NCBI GenBank assembly: GCA_024305405.1
Contig: JAKNDB010000098.1
Span: forward strand, 930,001 to 994,000
Reading direction: 5' to 3'
Source: Dirofilaria immitis
Lineage: Eukaryota; Nematoda; Chromadorea; Rhabditida; Onchocercidae
DNA: 64,000 nucleotides
A program made the position numbers and the translations under genes. Under the pieces are notes generated by a model, which saw only the letters and a list, made by a program, of their open reading frames with translations, did no database searches and was not told where the DNA came from. Shown piece after piece: positions 53,322 to 64,000 of the stretch (its first letter is position 1; the number at the start of each line of letters is the position of its first letter).

Positions 53322-53954
53322 TTATGTTACTTTTATGTTTTTCCTATTTTTAATGGATTGTAAATTTTCTTTTTGAAGAACATGAAAAACTGATTATTCT
53401 GATAATGATATGGTAATCATTTAAGCTATCCGAAGTAAAATTCGAACTGTAGAGTATTGCATGCGTTCCATTCATATTTCAGTTTCCATGCTGGTGCGGA
53501 ATTTACTATTCTTCATTGTTATCTCTTACTTCATTTTCATAATTTTAGTTTTTAGAATATTTAAAAATTTGTGGAATAAAGCAATTCTCATCAATGGTTG
53601 AAAATTTTTTTATGGAAAAAATTTTTGTTAAAAGGAGTTAAAAGGAATTTTATTTAAAAGATTCATTTAAAAAATTGAAAGTAATTAATTCTTTAATGTG
53701 AATAACATGAATGTTTTTTCTGATGAAAATAAATGTTGTTGGAAAATTAATACATATTTGCTCTGTAGATGTTGGTGATCTTAAAAACGTATCAGTTGAT
53801 AATCTTCTGAAACTGTTTTTTATAAATCATTTTGGCTGGTCCGATTCCGTCTGCTTTCTTTTCTGTTATAAACTATTTCTCGATATTATTTCTGGATTTT
53901 TTCATAGAATACTTTTTTGTTTTAAGGGAAATACACTTTGATTTTGTAGGAAAA
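53322..53954. other. Intercistronic spacer, CHORD gene to UTP13
   Basis: Contains AATAAA at 53575-53580, a T-rich stretch and, at 53948-53949, an acceptor-like AG five bases before the UTP13 start. This arrangement of polyadenylation signal, roughly 370 bases, trans-splice acceptor is compatible with operon processing. Confidence 0.55.
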
Positions 53955-56900
53955 ATGAAGAATCAGATAAATAGTATAGGATTGTTTCATTCTGTTGAAG
54001 CAATTTATACGGGTGGAGCAATTCAGTGGAGTTTGGATGGGAAAACGTTGTTTTCAGCTTGTGGCAATTATATCAGGGCATCAAATGTTGATGATGGGAA
54101 GCAAAGGTGTTTGAACTTTCCGTTTATTTTTTATTTTAGTAAAAATTTAAAGTTTAGTTATAGATGCATCACGAAAAATAAAAGTATAAAACGTACTGAT
54201 AGGAAAGTCAATGGTAGAGAGATGAATGTAGAGTATTAAATTAGTTTACGAATCAGTAGCCAATCATTGGAGATAGCAGATATAGTTGATAATGTAAAAC
54301 TTTTATAGGAAGGTTTGTTGAGATTTCTGTTCAGTTTAATTTGATCTAAACCAATTATAAGTTAAACTTTTAAATCTTATTATTTTAAGAAAAATATTAT
54401 TTTATTGTAGTTACAAGATTGGAAGCGAGGAGGATCCGTTAAAAATATCAACTTTTTGTTGAACAAGGATTGTAATTCCGCTGTGGTGGCTTATACAAAT
54501 GGTCTTTTACGGAATTATCGATTATTACCTTCACTAGAAAACGGATCTGAAGTAGTAAATCCTGAGATAATCCGTCAATGGAAATCAACTCATGCGGCGC
54601 CGGTTTTAGTCATGAAATTTTCCAAGGATGACATATTACTTGCAACTGGATCAGCCGATTTTGTTGTCAAGGTTTGAATTTTATGTAAATTATATCACTG
54701 TGTAAGTATTTGAATCAGAACAGAAATATTAACTCTAATGCTGAAAAATGTTGTCCTGACTTGTGTTCTGATGTATGTTTCAAAACTGATTGATTTTAAC
54801 AGCTAGTGAGAACTATTTCAAAAATTTTAATCAATTATTTAGGTTTGGAATCTTGAAGAACGTAGCTGCGTTGGTTCATTAAAAAGTACAAGTGCTGTAA
54901 GTGCTATCGAATTTCTTGATAAATCTCGTATAGTGATTGGATGTACTGATGGCAGCTCATCATTATTCTGTTTAGGAAGTATGAAGAAATTGGTTTTTCG
55001 ATGGACTAATCACACAAGGTTAGATAGATGCAAGTTTATATTTATAACCGCAAATTATCTACTGACTTTTTACGCTAATATTTCTGAAATAAAATAAATT
55101 TCTAAAGAACTATTTTAGAAAATTTTCTACTATAATGGTTTTGTATGTTCATTTAGTGATGTTTTAGCCAGATCGTAAGTATAATTATTGGACAACTGCC
55201 AACGGTTGCTTTTGTGAGTCGTGATCAAACGCTTTCAATCGTTAACGTAGATAGCCATGAGAAAATGAAGGTGCTCCCTTATATGAACCCATCGAAGCAG
55301 CAGTTTTTGCGTCTGGATCGCTGTTCACAGTAGGAGAGGAAGGTGTTTTGAAGTGTTGGAATCTGGAAAATGCGAAATTGTTAAGATCTGCAAATATATA
55401 TAGGTTAATTGCTTTAATTTTTGCGTCGCAATTAAGCCTTAATCAATATTTGTATATAATCTATCATGTCGTGTAAAAGTCTTTCAATTTCATTCCATTT
55501 TATATGATTTTTAATTTTCGAATATGCTTCAGAAATTCAGGTTTAAAGTAATTTTTTTACATCAATTCTTATTACATTCACATTTTATCCTATCTTCCTG
55601 ACACCATTAATTTCTTATTTGATTATTATTGGAGTAGTGTTTCACTTGATAAGATTTATTTTAAATAATTTCCAGATCTCGCATTGATTCTATTATTTAT
55701 AATCAAATTTGCAAGAAATTTCTGTTGGCTACCTCGGATTTTAACGTTTTTGGGTCGATGAGGAAACTTTCAAAATTGAACGGCAGTTTGCTGGTTTCAA
55801 TGATGAAATATTTGATATATGTTTTTGGACCAAAACTGAAATATTTGATTGCTGCCACAAACAGTTCTGAATTACGTTTTATGATTCAGATACCTGGTCT
55901 TGTCATCTTATTAGTGGTATGTTTATTTAACATTTCTTTTATTTCGTATACCGTACTACTTTGGATTTGCCTTAATTCTTTTTTAGACTACAAAACCATT
56001 ATTGTCGATGCAAAAAAATATTCCCGATGCTGAAGTATGTAAATCATAGCAAATAGAAAGTGAAATTTATGTTTGGTTTGGCATCTGATAGACAGTAAAA
56101 CTTATACAGCAGTATTTTCATCTAATGAAATATGGCAAGTGGTCTCATATATTTATTTTGTGTATGAAGTTGCAGGACATACTGACAGTGTGCTATCTCT
56201 TTCAACTCCATTATGGGATCCAATGCTTTTTGCCAGTTCTTCCAAAGACAATACTTTTATTATTTGGCATGTTGACTTCAATGATGGTGAAGAAATGAAA
56301 GTGGAAAAGGTATTTGATGAATTTGGATTAATTCATTTTTTTTTATGTCCTATTGACAGTATGTTTAACTTTTAGATAGCTTTAGCCACCGGGCATACTA
56401 ATAATGTCACGTGTGTTCGGTTTTCCAACAGCTCCAAGCATCGTTTCATTGTTTCAGTATCAAATGATACTACTATTAAATTATGGCCACTAAAAATCTC
56501 AATGAAAAACTGAAAGGTATATTGCAAATATTATTTATTACTTGTTCCTAATGTTAACATTATATGTTGTTAATATGGTTGGGAATAGAGTATTATTCAT
56601 GTTCAACACGTATTTTTCCTATTTCCGAGATTTTTTACAGAAATATAATTCATTAGAACTTAATAATTTTCTCACTTTACTTTTGTAATTAATCGCTTTT
56701 ATTTAGCCGCCTCTTTGATAGTTTCTCCTGAACTAATAAATCAGCTGTTTTCAGTTTGAAACTTCAATCATCAGCAACATTTGTTGCGCACGCGAAGGAT
56801 ATAACTTGCTTAGATATTAGCTTGAATGACCGTTTGTGTGTTACTGGTTCCATGGATAAGACAGCGAAACTATGGCATATCGATACTAATAAAATGCATT

Positions 56901-58907
56901 TTACCATAGGTGGTATGTTGAATGGTCATCGACGTGGAGTTTGGGATGCTCGTTTTTCACCAACCACTCAAGTTATTCTTTCATTGATATTCTTTTTGAA
57001 CTCAATTCAAAAAAACTTTTATTGTCGATTTTGCAATACCACTTCAAGTTGCGCAATAGTTTTATAAATATTAAGCAACCAATTTATACAGGCTGTGATA
57101 ACATGTAGCGGTGATTGTATGATCAGGATATTTTCGTTACCAAATCGAGATTGCATTGCTACATTGGCTGGACATTCATCTGCCGTACTAAATGTAATTT
57201 TTTTCATATTTTTTCTAGATAGAAAGTTCTTTTTAAATGTTTTTTGTTAATAGCATTTTTCATTTCAAAGTTTTAAAGTTTTTTTTGATATTCCATTTTT
57301 CAGGGAGCCATAGTGAATAGTGGAAAGCAAATAATATCTGTGGATAGTGGTGGTTTACTTAAAATATGGGATATTGCAGCCAATGAATGTATTACTACAG
57401 TGGATGCCCATGATGAGAAAATATGGGCTTTGCAAGTAGCAAGTGACGAAAGCCGATTTGCCACAGGTATGTTTCCAATAATTTTAACATATTTTCATAT
57501 TCGATATTTTGGCATATATCTATTTTTTTCCATTTGTAAAAATTTTTCTTCACCACCGGATAATTTCCTACTAGATTTTTTTTTCGCGCAATGTCAGAGA
57601 TTTTTAATTCAGCAAGTAGCGATGGACGAATAAGAATTTGGGAAGATATTTCTGAAAAAAACGCGAAGAAGAAGAACGTAGTCGAGCACAAAAGACGCAT
57701 AATGAGCAAATTCTGGCTAATCTTATGCAGCAGAATCGTTATGCAGAAGCTTTATCATTTTCATTGACATTGGCAAGACCGTACAGGTATTTAGCATCTT
57801 TATTTTGTGTACCTGAATCCTTAAATTGAATTAGAATTATGCTGTCTTATATTTTATTATTTATGAAATGTAAATTTATGTTTTTTAGAAACTTTGAAAA
57901 CAAAAAGCAGTTAATCTTGCGCCATCTTGGGGTAAAAAGTTTTTGCCTTGTAACTGCGCTATTTTTTCGTAAAATGAAATTAATGTAGACTCCTCTCATT
58001 TCTTTTGAAGAAAACGTGGATATATAGGTCTTAAGAGATTCGAAGAACCTGAAAGACAGCGAATACTAAAGTCGCATGCATTTCAAGCATTCGTAGTTAA
58101 CTTAATAACTAACTTATTCTGTTACTTATAAAATTTCTTGATATCATGTTAATTAAATGCACTTTCTAGATTTAATTTTTTTGTAGTTGCTTGAAAATCG
58201 TGCAAGGAATGATGGAGTTGGAATCGAATGAATTGCATGATGCGATCGGAAAATTAAGGAAAGAAGAGTTGCTGGTGCTACTGAACTTTGCTACTCAATG
58301 GAATACAAATAGTCGAACGGCAGATGTAAGTTTTTATCAATCAATCTGAGTCTTGCAAGCTAACATTCAGTTTTTTCCTTTACAATTTGTGCATTATCCT
58401 TGAATATTCCAGAATAATATCACCAATTTAATAAAGTTGAATTGAAGAAATATATCTATCAGAAAAAGACTGACAAAGGATGTCATGAAATAACAAATTG
58501 CTTTTCAAATTACATTTATTTTTATATACATAGCGAAATGATTATCAAAATCATCGCTTATTTGATCTGGAATATCATCAAGGAATGAAATCTTTAGCGT
58601 TTTTAGATTGCTCAGTTGGTACTCTACTGTGTTTTGCATTCGTTCCCTCCCGAAGAGTTATTAAAAATGCCTAATTTTGCTTCAGTGATAGAAGCATTTA
58701 TCCCATATACAACTAGGTATGTTATGTAATTTTAACTCCGTCTTTTCTTGCAAAAACTTTATAAAATTTAAATTACTAATAATTTTAGTTTTACTTTAGG
58801 GGATTAATGGGGAAATTTTGTAGGCACTTCGATCGGTTGAAAGAGCTCGGCAAAATGCTGCATTTTTGGATTATACTTTGGCGCAAATGTCGCTTTCAAA
58901 TTTGTAA
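53955..58907 (+). CDS. UTP13/TBL3, WD40 component of the SSU processome
   Basis: Nucleolar WD40 protein of the UTP-B complex, needed for 18S pre-rRNA processing. Exons as read: 53955-54106, 54411-54671, 54843-55018, 55168-55403, 55676-55916, 56176-56309, 56376-56516, 56707-56971, 57092-57193, 57304-57466, 57613-57786, 58187-58325, 58607-58716, 58824-58907; ~795 residues (human TBL3 808). It opens with a [18 protein letters not shown] blade and carries two WD40 propellers (e.g. [48 protein letters not shown]). A charged stretch follows, then the Utp13 C-terminal domain ([27 protein letters not shown]). Ten single bases are missing: near 54441, 55279, 55747, 55822-55828 (two), 55877, 56492, 56755, 57655 and 58840. 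Each repair restores both the family sequence and splice phase. Confidence 0.88.
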
Positions 58908-59287
58908 ATGATTTTTGCTACATTATCAATAATGGTAATAAAGTCAAATTGTTGAAAATGCTTTTAATGTTTGTTTCCATTGCGTTAATCTGTTTGAACT
59001 TATCATGTAGTATTCCTTGACTGTATATTATTATTGTTAATTTTTAAAAGAAGTGGTATTCATTTTCAATAAAATTTCATTGCGTATATTATTATTTGGC
59101 GTCATTGTATGTCGTTTGGTGCGGCTATTGTATTTTCACTAATTTCTGTGTCATTTGCAAGATATTTTTCTTTTTGAAAAAAATTGGTAAATAAAAATAG
59201 GCTGAATATGAGAATATGGGCTAACTAATTAAATTTTCAAAACAAATTTCGCAAAATAAATTTGTTCTATTTTTATTTAAGCTAATT
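58908..59287. other. Intercistronic spacer, UTP13 to PNO1
   Basis: About 380 bases with AATAAA at 58937-58942 and 59068-59073. An acceptor-like site (atttaag, AG at 59280-59281) lies six bases before the PNO1 start. The spacing suggests a downstream operon gene with a trans-spliced leader. Confidence 0.55.
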
Positions 59288-62200
59288 ATGGATGGAATGG
59301 AAGCTGATTTACCAATGGAAACAGTCGAAAATGATGAAATGCCGAGCTTGATAGAAACAATTCCTATACATTTTGCTTCTTTGCCTTCTCAGCTGCAGAA
59401 CGATAGCACTATTCTATCGGCAGAAAAGGAATTTAGCGTGGTGAGTTTGATTTATTGATGAATTTGAAAAAATGCTCTCAGAATTTGTAATTCAATTTGC
59501 ACATTCTTAAATTCAATAAAATTTTTGGATGAAACACTATGAAATCTTTTGGGAAATTTTTAAGCATTAAATTGTTCAGTTCAAAAAAAAAAATTGTTAG
59601 ACACGGGCAATTTATTGCTACATCGTTTATATAAAATCGGGCATTTCGCTTTTTTGAAAATTTCCTTATAATCTAACAAAGTATTGCCTAAAAATAGTCA
59701 AAAATATATACTTCGGAACACCGTCTTGTTTTTTTAAGGTTTATTTTGACAACGATTTTAACTTGATATTTATAGATAGGACTAAGAAATATTTGAGTGA
59801 AGATGCATTATTAAAAATACTCAATTAGGGATAATGGAAGTTTATGCAGCAGAAATTCAATATGAAATATATTATTAGAAAAATATATCAAAATAAACTA
59901 ACTGAATTTTTTCTCTTTCCTATGCTGTATAAAAATTGAAATTTTTGACAATTAATATTCTAAACAAGGGCAATATGATACAGCATGGAGGAAGCGAAAA
60001 GGATGGTCCCCACAGCACTGTTTAAAAGTGAGCACCCACTTTGAAGTGTTCACTTTTTCATTTTTTACCAAAGTGCACTTTCCGCAACACAGCACAAAGT
60101 GTTATGGCGATACACGCAACTGTTGCGTTTTATCGCCAACAATCGCATAAAAATGCGTTGGTTAAATTTTATTGCTTTTGGTATATTTTTGCAATTGGTT
60201 CTACAAAAAAAATGAAAAAAAAAGAACATGGGGAAGGAAGACCTACCGCATTGAAACATTAGACACAATTTCTAATGGCACTCATATATAATATTCCTTT
60301 TTCGTTTCTTTCTTTTCTCTCTTTATTTTGATATAGGCGGACGGATAATAAAAATGCCATTAAAAATTTTTTAATCAAACGATCGGTAGCTTTTGATTAT
60401 GTTCTTTGTTTAATATCTATGTATGTATATGTTGTGTTTTATAGCATTGAAAAAAAAGCGTGAGATGATCTGTTTTGGTGGCTAAAGATCGTATGCATTG
60501 AGTAAATAATATTTGCAATAAATTAAGATTGTTATAGAGAAGAGAAGAGGCAAGATCAAAGAGGTGAGAAAGAAAGGTGGATGCAAATTAATTTCGCATT
60601 TTTTATAATTAATTGATTGTAATAAATTTAATTCTTCTATCTGATTGACTAATAATTTGTCTTTCTAATAATTCTTTATTAATTTATTCTGCACCTTAAT
60701 TTACATATGAAAATAACCGAATATAAGTGAATGATATTTTTTAATCAAATTATTATCTTTGTTTATTTTCTTCATCCATCATTATCGCTATTTTTCTTTT
60801 TAATTAACTGATTAATTAATATCTTTTTAAGCAAAAATCAATTTCGTTAATGTTAGAAGAATCCCTTTTAGATAGCCGGCAGCATTTCTTCAAGTTATCA
60901 AATATCTTTTCTCTTTTCCTTTTCCTGTGCCACGGGTAAAAAAATTTCCCATTACTTTATATATAAAATTTCACATTGATCGGTACTTGGCACCGCTAAT
61001 TTTGTATAGACAATTTAATGGACTAATAGCTAATTAAGAGATGGATTATTCATATGAGAAACAGACGGACCATTTGCAAAAAAAACTGTTATATAATCTC
61101 GACTTCCTACCGTATCATTCCAGTTTAATTTCATTTATTATATCGATTAAAATGATTTTATTTTACAAAAATTTTATCTACACAAGTTTTGCTCAAGCAT
61201 ACATTTGTACAAATCTAATTATAATTTTCACAAGTCTGGCAGATTTCATAATCATTTTATTGTTCCTGTTTAGGTGCAAAAAAGAAAAAGAAATCGTGGG
61301 GATGTTGAAGTGGTATCAGAAGAACCTGAAATTAATGTTACCGAGCAAACACATCACAAAAATATAAAAAGTTAACAGATGCTGAGGTACGTAAAATTCC
61401 AGTACCACCACATCGCTATTCACCACTGAAAGAGCACTGGACAAAAATTGTTTTACCAGTAGTTAAGCAATTACATCTTCAAATAAGGTAAGCATTGTAC
61501 TTTTACTAATAATTCTTTTTCTAACTTCAAATTGCATTAAATAAATATTTTTTAAAGCAAGTTATTTTGTATTCTGATCTAAATAGAAGCTGCTTATTTT
61601 ACATTTCATCATTTTGTTTATTCTAATTAGTCATTACAACTTTTTTATGTCTTTTATTTTTATCGTAGGCATATTATATAAAAAATTTCTATATCCTTTA
61701 TCTTTCAACACAATTTCATCCTTATTTTTAAAAGTTTTTGTTTTAATTTAGTTTGTAGCACAAATGTATTTGCTAATCATTGGAATTGAAATTTAAATTG
61801 GAGTGAGTTTCGTCGATTATATTCATTCCTATAATTATATTTCATCAACTGACAGAGAAATACGAAATTTTTATAGGTTTAACTTGAAATCGCGAAATGT
61901 AGAAATTCGTACGTCAAAAGAAACCGATGATCCTACACATTTACAAAAGGTTCGTATTTTTGACCAAAAATATGTTGTATTGACTGAAAAGTTGCTCTTT
62001 CTTCAAAAAAAAAATTTTCATATATTCGATTTTTAGGCTGAAGATTTCGTCCGTGCTTTCGTTTTGGGCTTCGATGTTGATGATGCGCTTGCGCTAATTA
62101 GACTGGATCATTTATTTTTGGAAAGTTTCGAGATTAATGATGTTAAACCATTGAAGGGAGAACACTTATCACGTGCTATCGGACGAATTGCTGGAAAAGA

Positions 62201-62755
62201 TGGGCGGACCAAATTTACCATTGAAAATATAACTAAGGTAATAATAGTAAGATGTGTAAATAAGAATAAGTTGCTACGGTAATTTAAGCGCTGATTTTAA
62301 TGTCTCAACAGAAGCCTTCCAGCTTAATCTTGGCATTATTTTTTATTTCTTTTTCATATAGCTTCGTTTATAATTTAAGTGAATTTACTACATTGCAGAC
62401 TCGAATTGTACTTGCCAACAGCAAAATTCATCTTCTTGGTGCATACCAAAATATTCGGATAGCCAGGAATGCAATCTCTTCTTTGATTATGGGTATTCTT
62501 TTTTTTTATTCAAAATGTTTACACTTTGATGGCATTAAAAATATTTGAAATGTTAAGCTTCATTTCCTGTTCTGTTATATATAGTAATTGATAAATATTT
62601 TTTAAATCAAGAATATGTCAAAAGGGACTTTTTTCTAAATTTTTCTTGGTCTTCAAAATTTGGAGTAATGATGTGAATTATTTTTAGGTAGTCCACCATC
62701 AAAAGTATATGGTAATTTACGGAATCTTGCAAATCGAGCAAGCGAACGATTGTGA
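59288..62755 (+). CDS. pno-1: PNO1/Dim2, KH-domain ribosome assembly factor
   Basis: Nucleolar/cytoplasmic factor that binds the 3' end of 18S pre-rRNA with NOB1 and is required for 40S maturation. Exons as read: 59288-59440, 61274-61487, 61877-61949, 62037-62237, 62399-62492, 62688-62755; 267 residues (human 252). The first exon encodes an acidic N-terminus ([20 protein letters not shown]). The conserved body starts at [17 protein letters not shown] and continues with [63 protein letters not shown] and the C-terminal KH region ([32 protein letters not shown], ending SERL). One base is missing in the A run 61366-61370, just before KLTDAE. Intron 1 is 1.8 kb, long for this gene. AATAAA at 62896. 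Confidence 0.93.
60001..60160. repeat. Inverted-repeat cluster in PNO1 intron 1
   Basis: tggcgata at 60105 pairs with tatcgcca ending at 60138, and inside them acgcaac and gttgcgt flank a single base; the arms differ by one gap and one mismatch. A second hairpin, cgcat-4 bases-atgcg, follows directly. Upstream, aagtg and cactt motifs alternate repeatedly. The block has a higher GC content than the surrounding intron and looks like a foldback element or structured RNA of unknown kind. Confidence 0.6.
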
Positions 62756-64000
62756 TTTCTGTATCATTGCTGTTTTGTTTCTTTCGATTTGCTGTGTGAA
62801 AGTTTATCGAAGTGAATTGATTAAAAAGTTATGAAACTGAGTTTCTGAATTTTGAAATGATAAGCATCGAATGACATCGTCAACAAAGAATCAGTAATAA
62901 AACAAAAATATTGATGTATTATGGACGCTAGAGTGCGTCAGGCGAAAGAACATGAAATAATCTCAACCAATTTCATTTGCAAATTTGCATTTATAATCTC
63001 AAGCAAGATGCCCGGAAGGTTTATTTTTTCAAGCAAGATCAATAAAATTAAGAATCGGATTTTTAAAATCTTACTGAATAATGTAAAAAATATTTAGGGC
63101 AACTTGCTTTTTGTTTTTGGCCTGAGATGAGGCCAGTTTGACCTGATTTCTTACAAAAGCATTTTAATAGGAAAAGAGATAGATCCATTAATGTTGAGAA
63201 GTTTTTTTTTTTAATTTTAATTTCGAATATCATTGCTTATCATTCTTCATAATTGAATGAAGTGACAAAAAATGAGAACAAAGAATATTGATAGAAAGGA
63301 GATATAATGAAGATAAAAAAACTGGTGAAAAAGAACTTATTGTTTATATTTATATGTCTGTTTGTTTGTATGTAGATACGTGACATAGTGTTTGATAATT
63401 TAGATTTAATAATAATACAGATAAAACAAGATCTTTTTAAAGTGCTGATAGAAATGGTAATGTCGATGGATACGGTAACATGGGAGTAAATTGGAACGAT
63501 ATTGGATTCATCATATGATGATAGTTCAATGACATAAAACGCAAATCAATATTATCCATTGGTGAAATAAACCTAAAAAATTCAGAAAATGGATAGAATT
63601 TTAATTGATGTTTAGGTATGTATGTATTTATAGCTATTAATCATCACTCTTTTTCTTTCTTTTTTATCATCATTTAACAATTTGCATGAAATTTCAAGAA
63701 AAATTTTTTTGATTTACATAATAACATATATTGGTTTGGTTTAGATTCGATTAGATGCTTTCATTATTTTTATTGCTTTCTTTTTTTTTTTTAAAAAATT
63801 TATTCAACAGATGGATTAGATACAAATGCGCTTTAGCTGATTTATACTAAATTCAATTGTACAGCTATATCATTCACATGCTTTTTAGTTCTTTTTTTTT
63901 TAAATTAATGAATTTATTTGTTAAAAAAATATTTGACAATATATATTTATTGTTAATCATAAATCATTTCTCTTTCACTTCACTGATTATCCTTTATAAA
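62756..64000. other. 3' flank of PNO1
   Basis: Apart from the AATAAA at 62896-62901 I see no exon or repeat. AT-rich DNA with long T runs near 63.2 and 63.8 kb. Confidence 0.55.

Noticed and set aside
57889..57931. Possible extra UTP13 exon ([14 protein letters not shown]) between exons 11 and 12
   Set aside because: It is flanked by AG/GT but has no counterpart in UTP13/TBL3, and joining 57786 directly to 58187 keeps phase and matches the family (LARPY..CLKIVQG).
1..64000. tRNA, rRNA, CRISPR array, bacterial-type promoters or terminators
   Set aside because: No cloverleaf with a TTCRA T-arm, no rRNA-like block and no regular spacer array were seen; the gene structure is eukaryotic.

Overview
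The window is nuclear DNA from an intron-rich, strongly AT-rich nematode, most likely a filarial or related spirurid. Reasons: nematode-type gene set (rapsyn/RPY-1, ALP-like PDZ protein, TBC-2, CHORD protein), very short 5' leaders just after acceptor-like TTT(C)AG sites (suggesting spliced-leader trans-splicing), many introns, and one apparent ribosome-biogenesis gene cluster. Species assignment is inference only.

Nine protein-coding genes are recognisable, all on the + strand. Left to right: rapsyn (5.7-10.3 kb), a secreted protein built of repeated eight-cysteine C-x3-C modules (14.7-18.7 kb), a PDZ protein of the ALP/Enigma (Zasp) type without LIM domains in the window (21.7-25.6 kb), a ZIP metal transporter (30.7-34.7 kb), a TBC1D2/TBC-2 RabGAP with PH, coiled-coil and TBC parts (35.8-43.2 kb), a paired-like homeobox gene (45.9-49.0 kb), a CHORD-CS HSP90 co-chaperone (50.8-53.3 kb), UTP13/TBL3 (54.0-58.9 kb) and PNO1 (59.3-62.8 kb). 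The last three are closely spaced, and UTP13 and PNO1 both act in small-subunit rRNA processing, so this end looks like an operon. The rest is AT-rich intergenic DNA with microsatellites and small tandem or dispersed repeats. Two muscle/synapse genes (rapsyn, ALP-like) lie in the left half.

Two results stand out. First, the cysteine-rich gene encodes about nine modules with almost invariant spacing (four Cys at i, i+4, i+8, i+12; a 6-9 residue turn; four more), suggesting helical hairpins closed by a ladder of disulfides. Second, six of the nine genes carry single-base frame breaks (21 counted), every one repaired by adding one base next to an identical base, and each repair also restores splice phase. 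This uniform direction points to homopolymer under-calling in the source assembly and not to pseudogenes. Exon coordinates are given in each gene entry; all splice sites are my reading of the sequence and are not transcript-verified.
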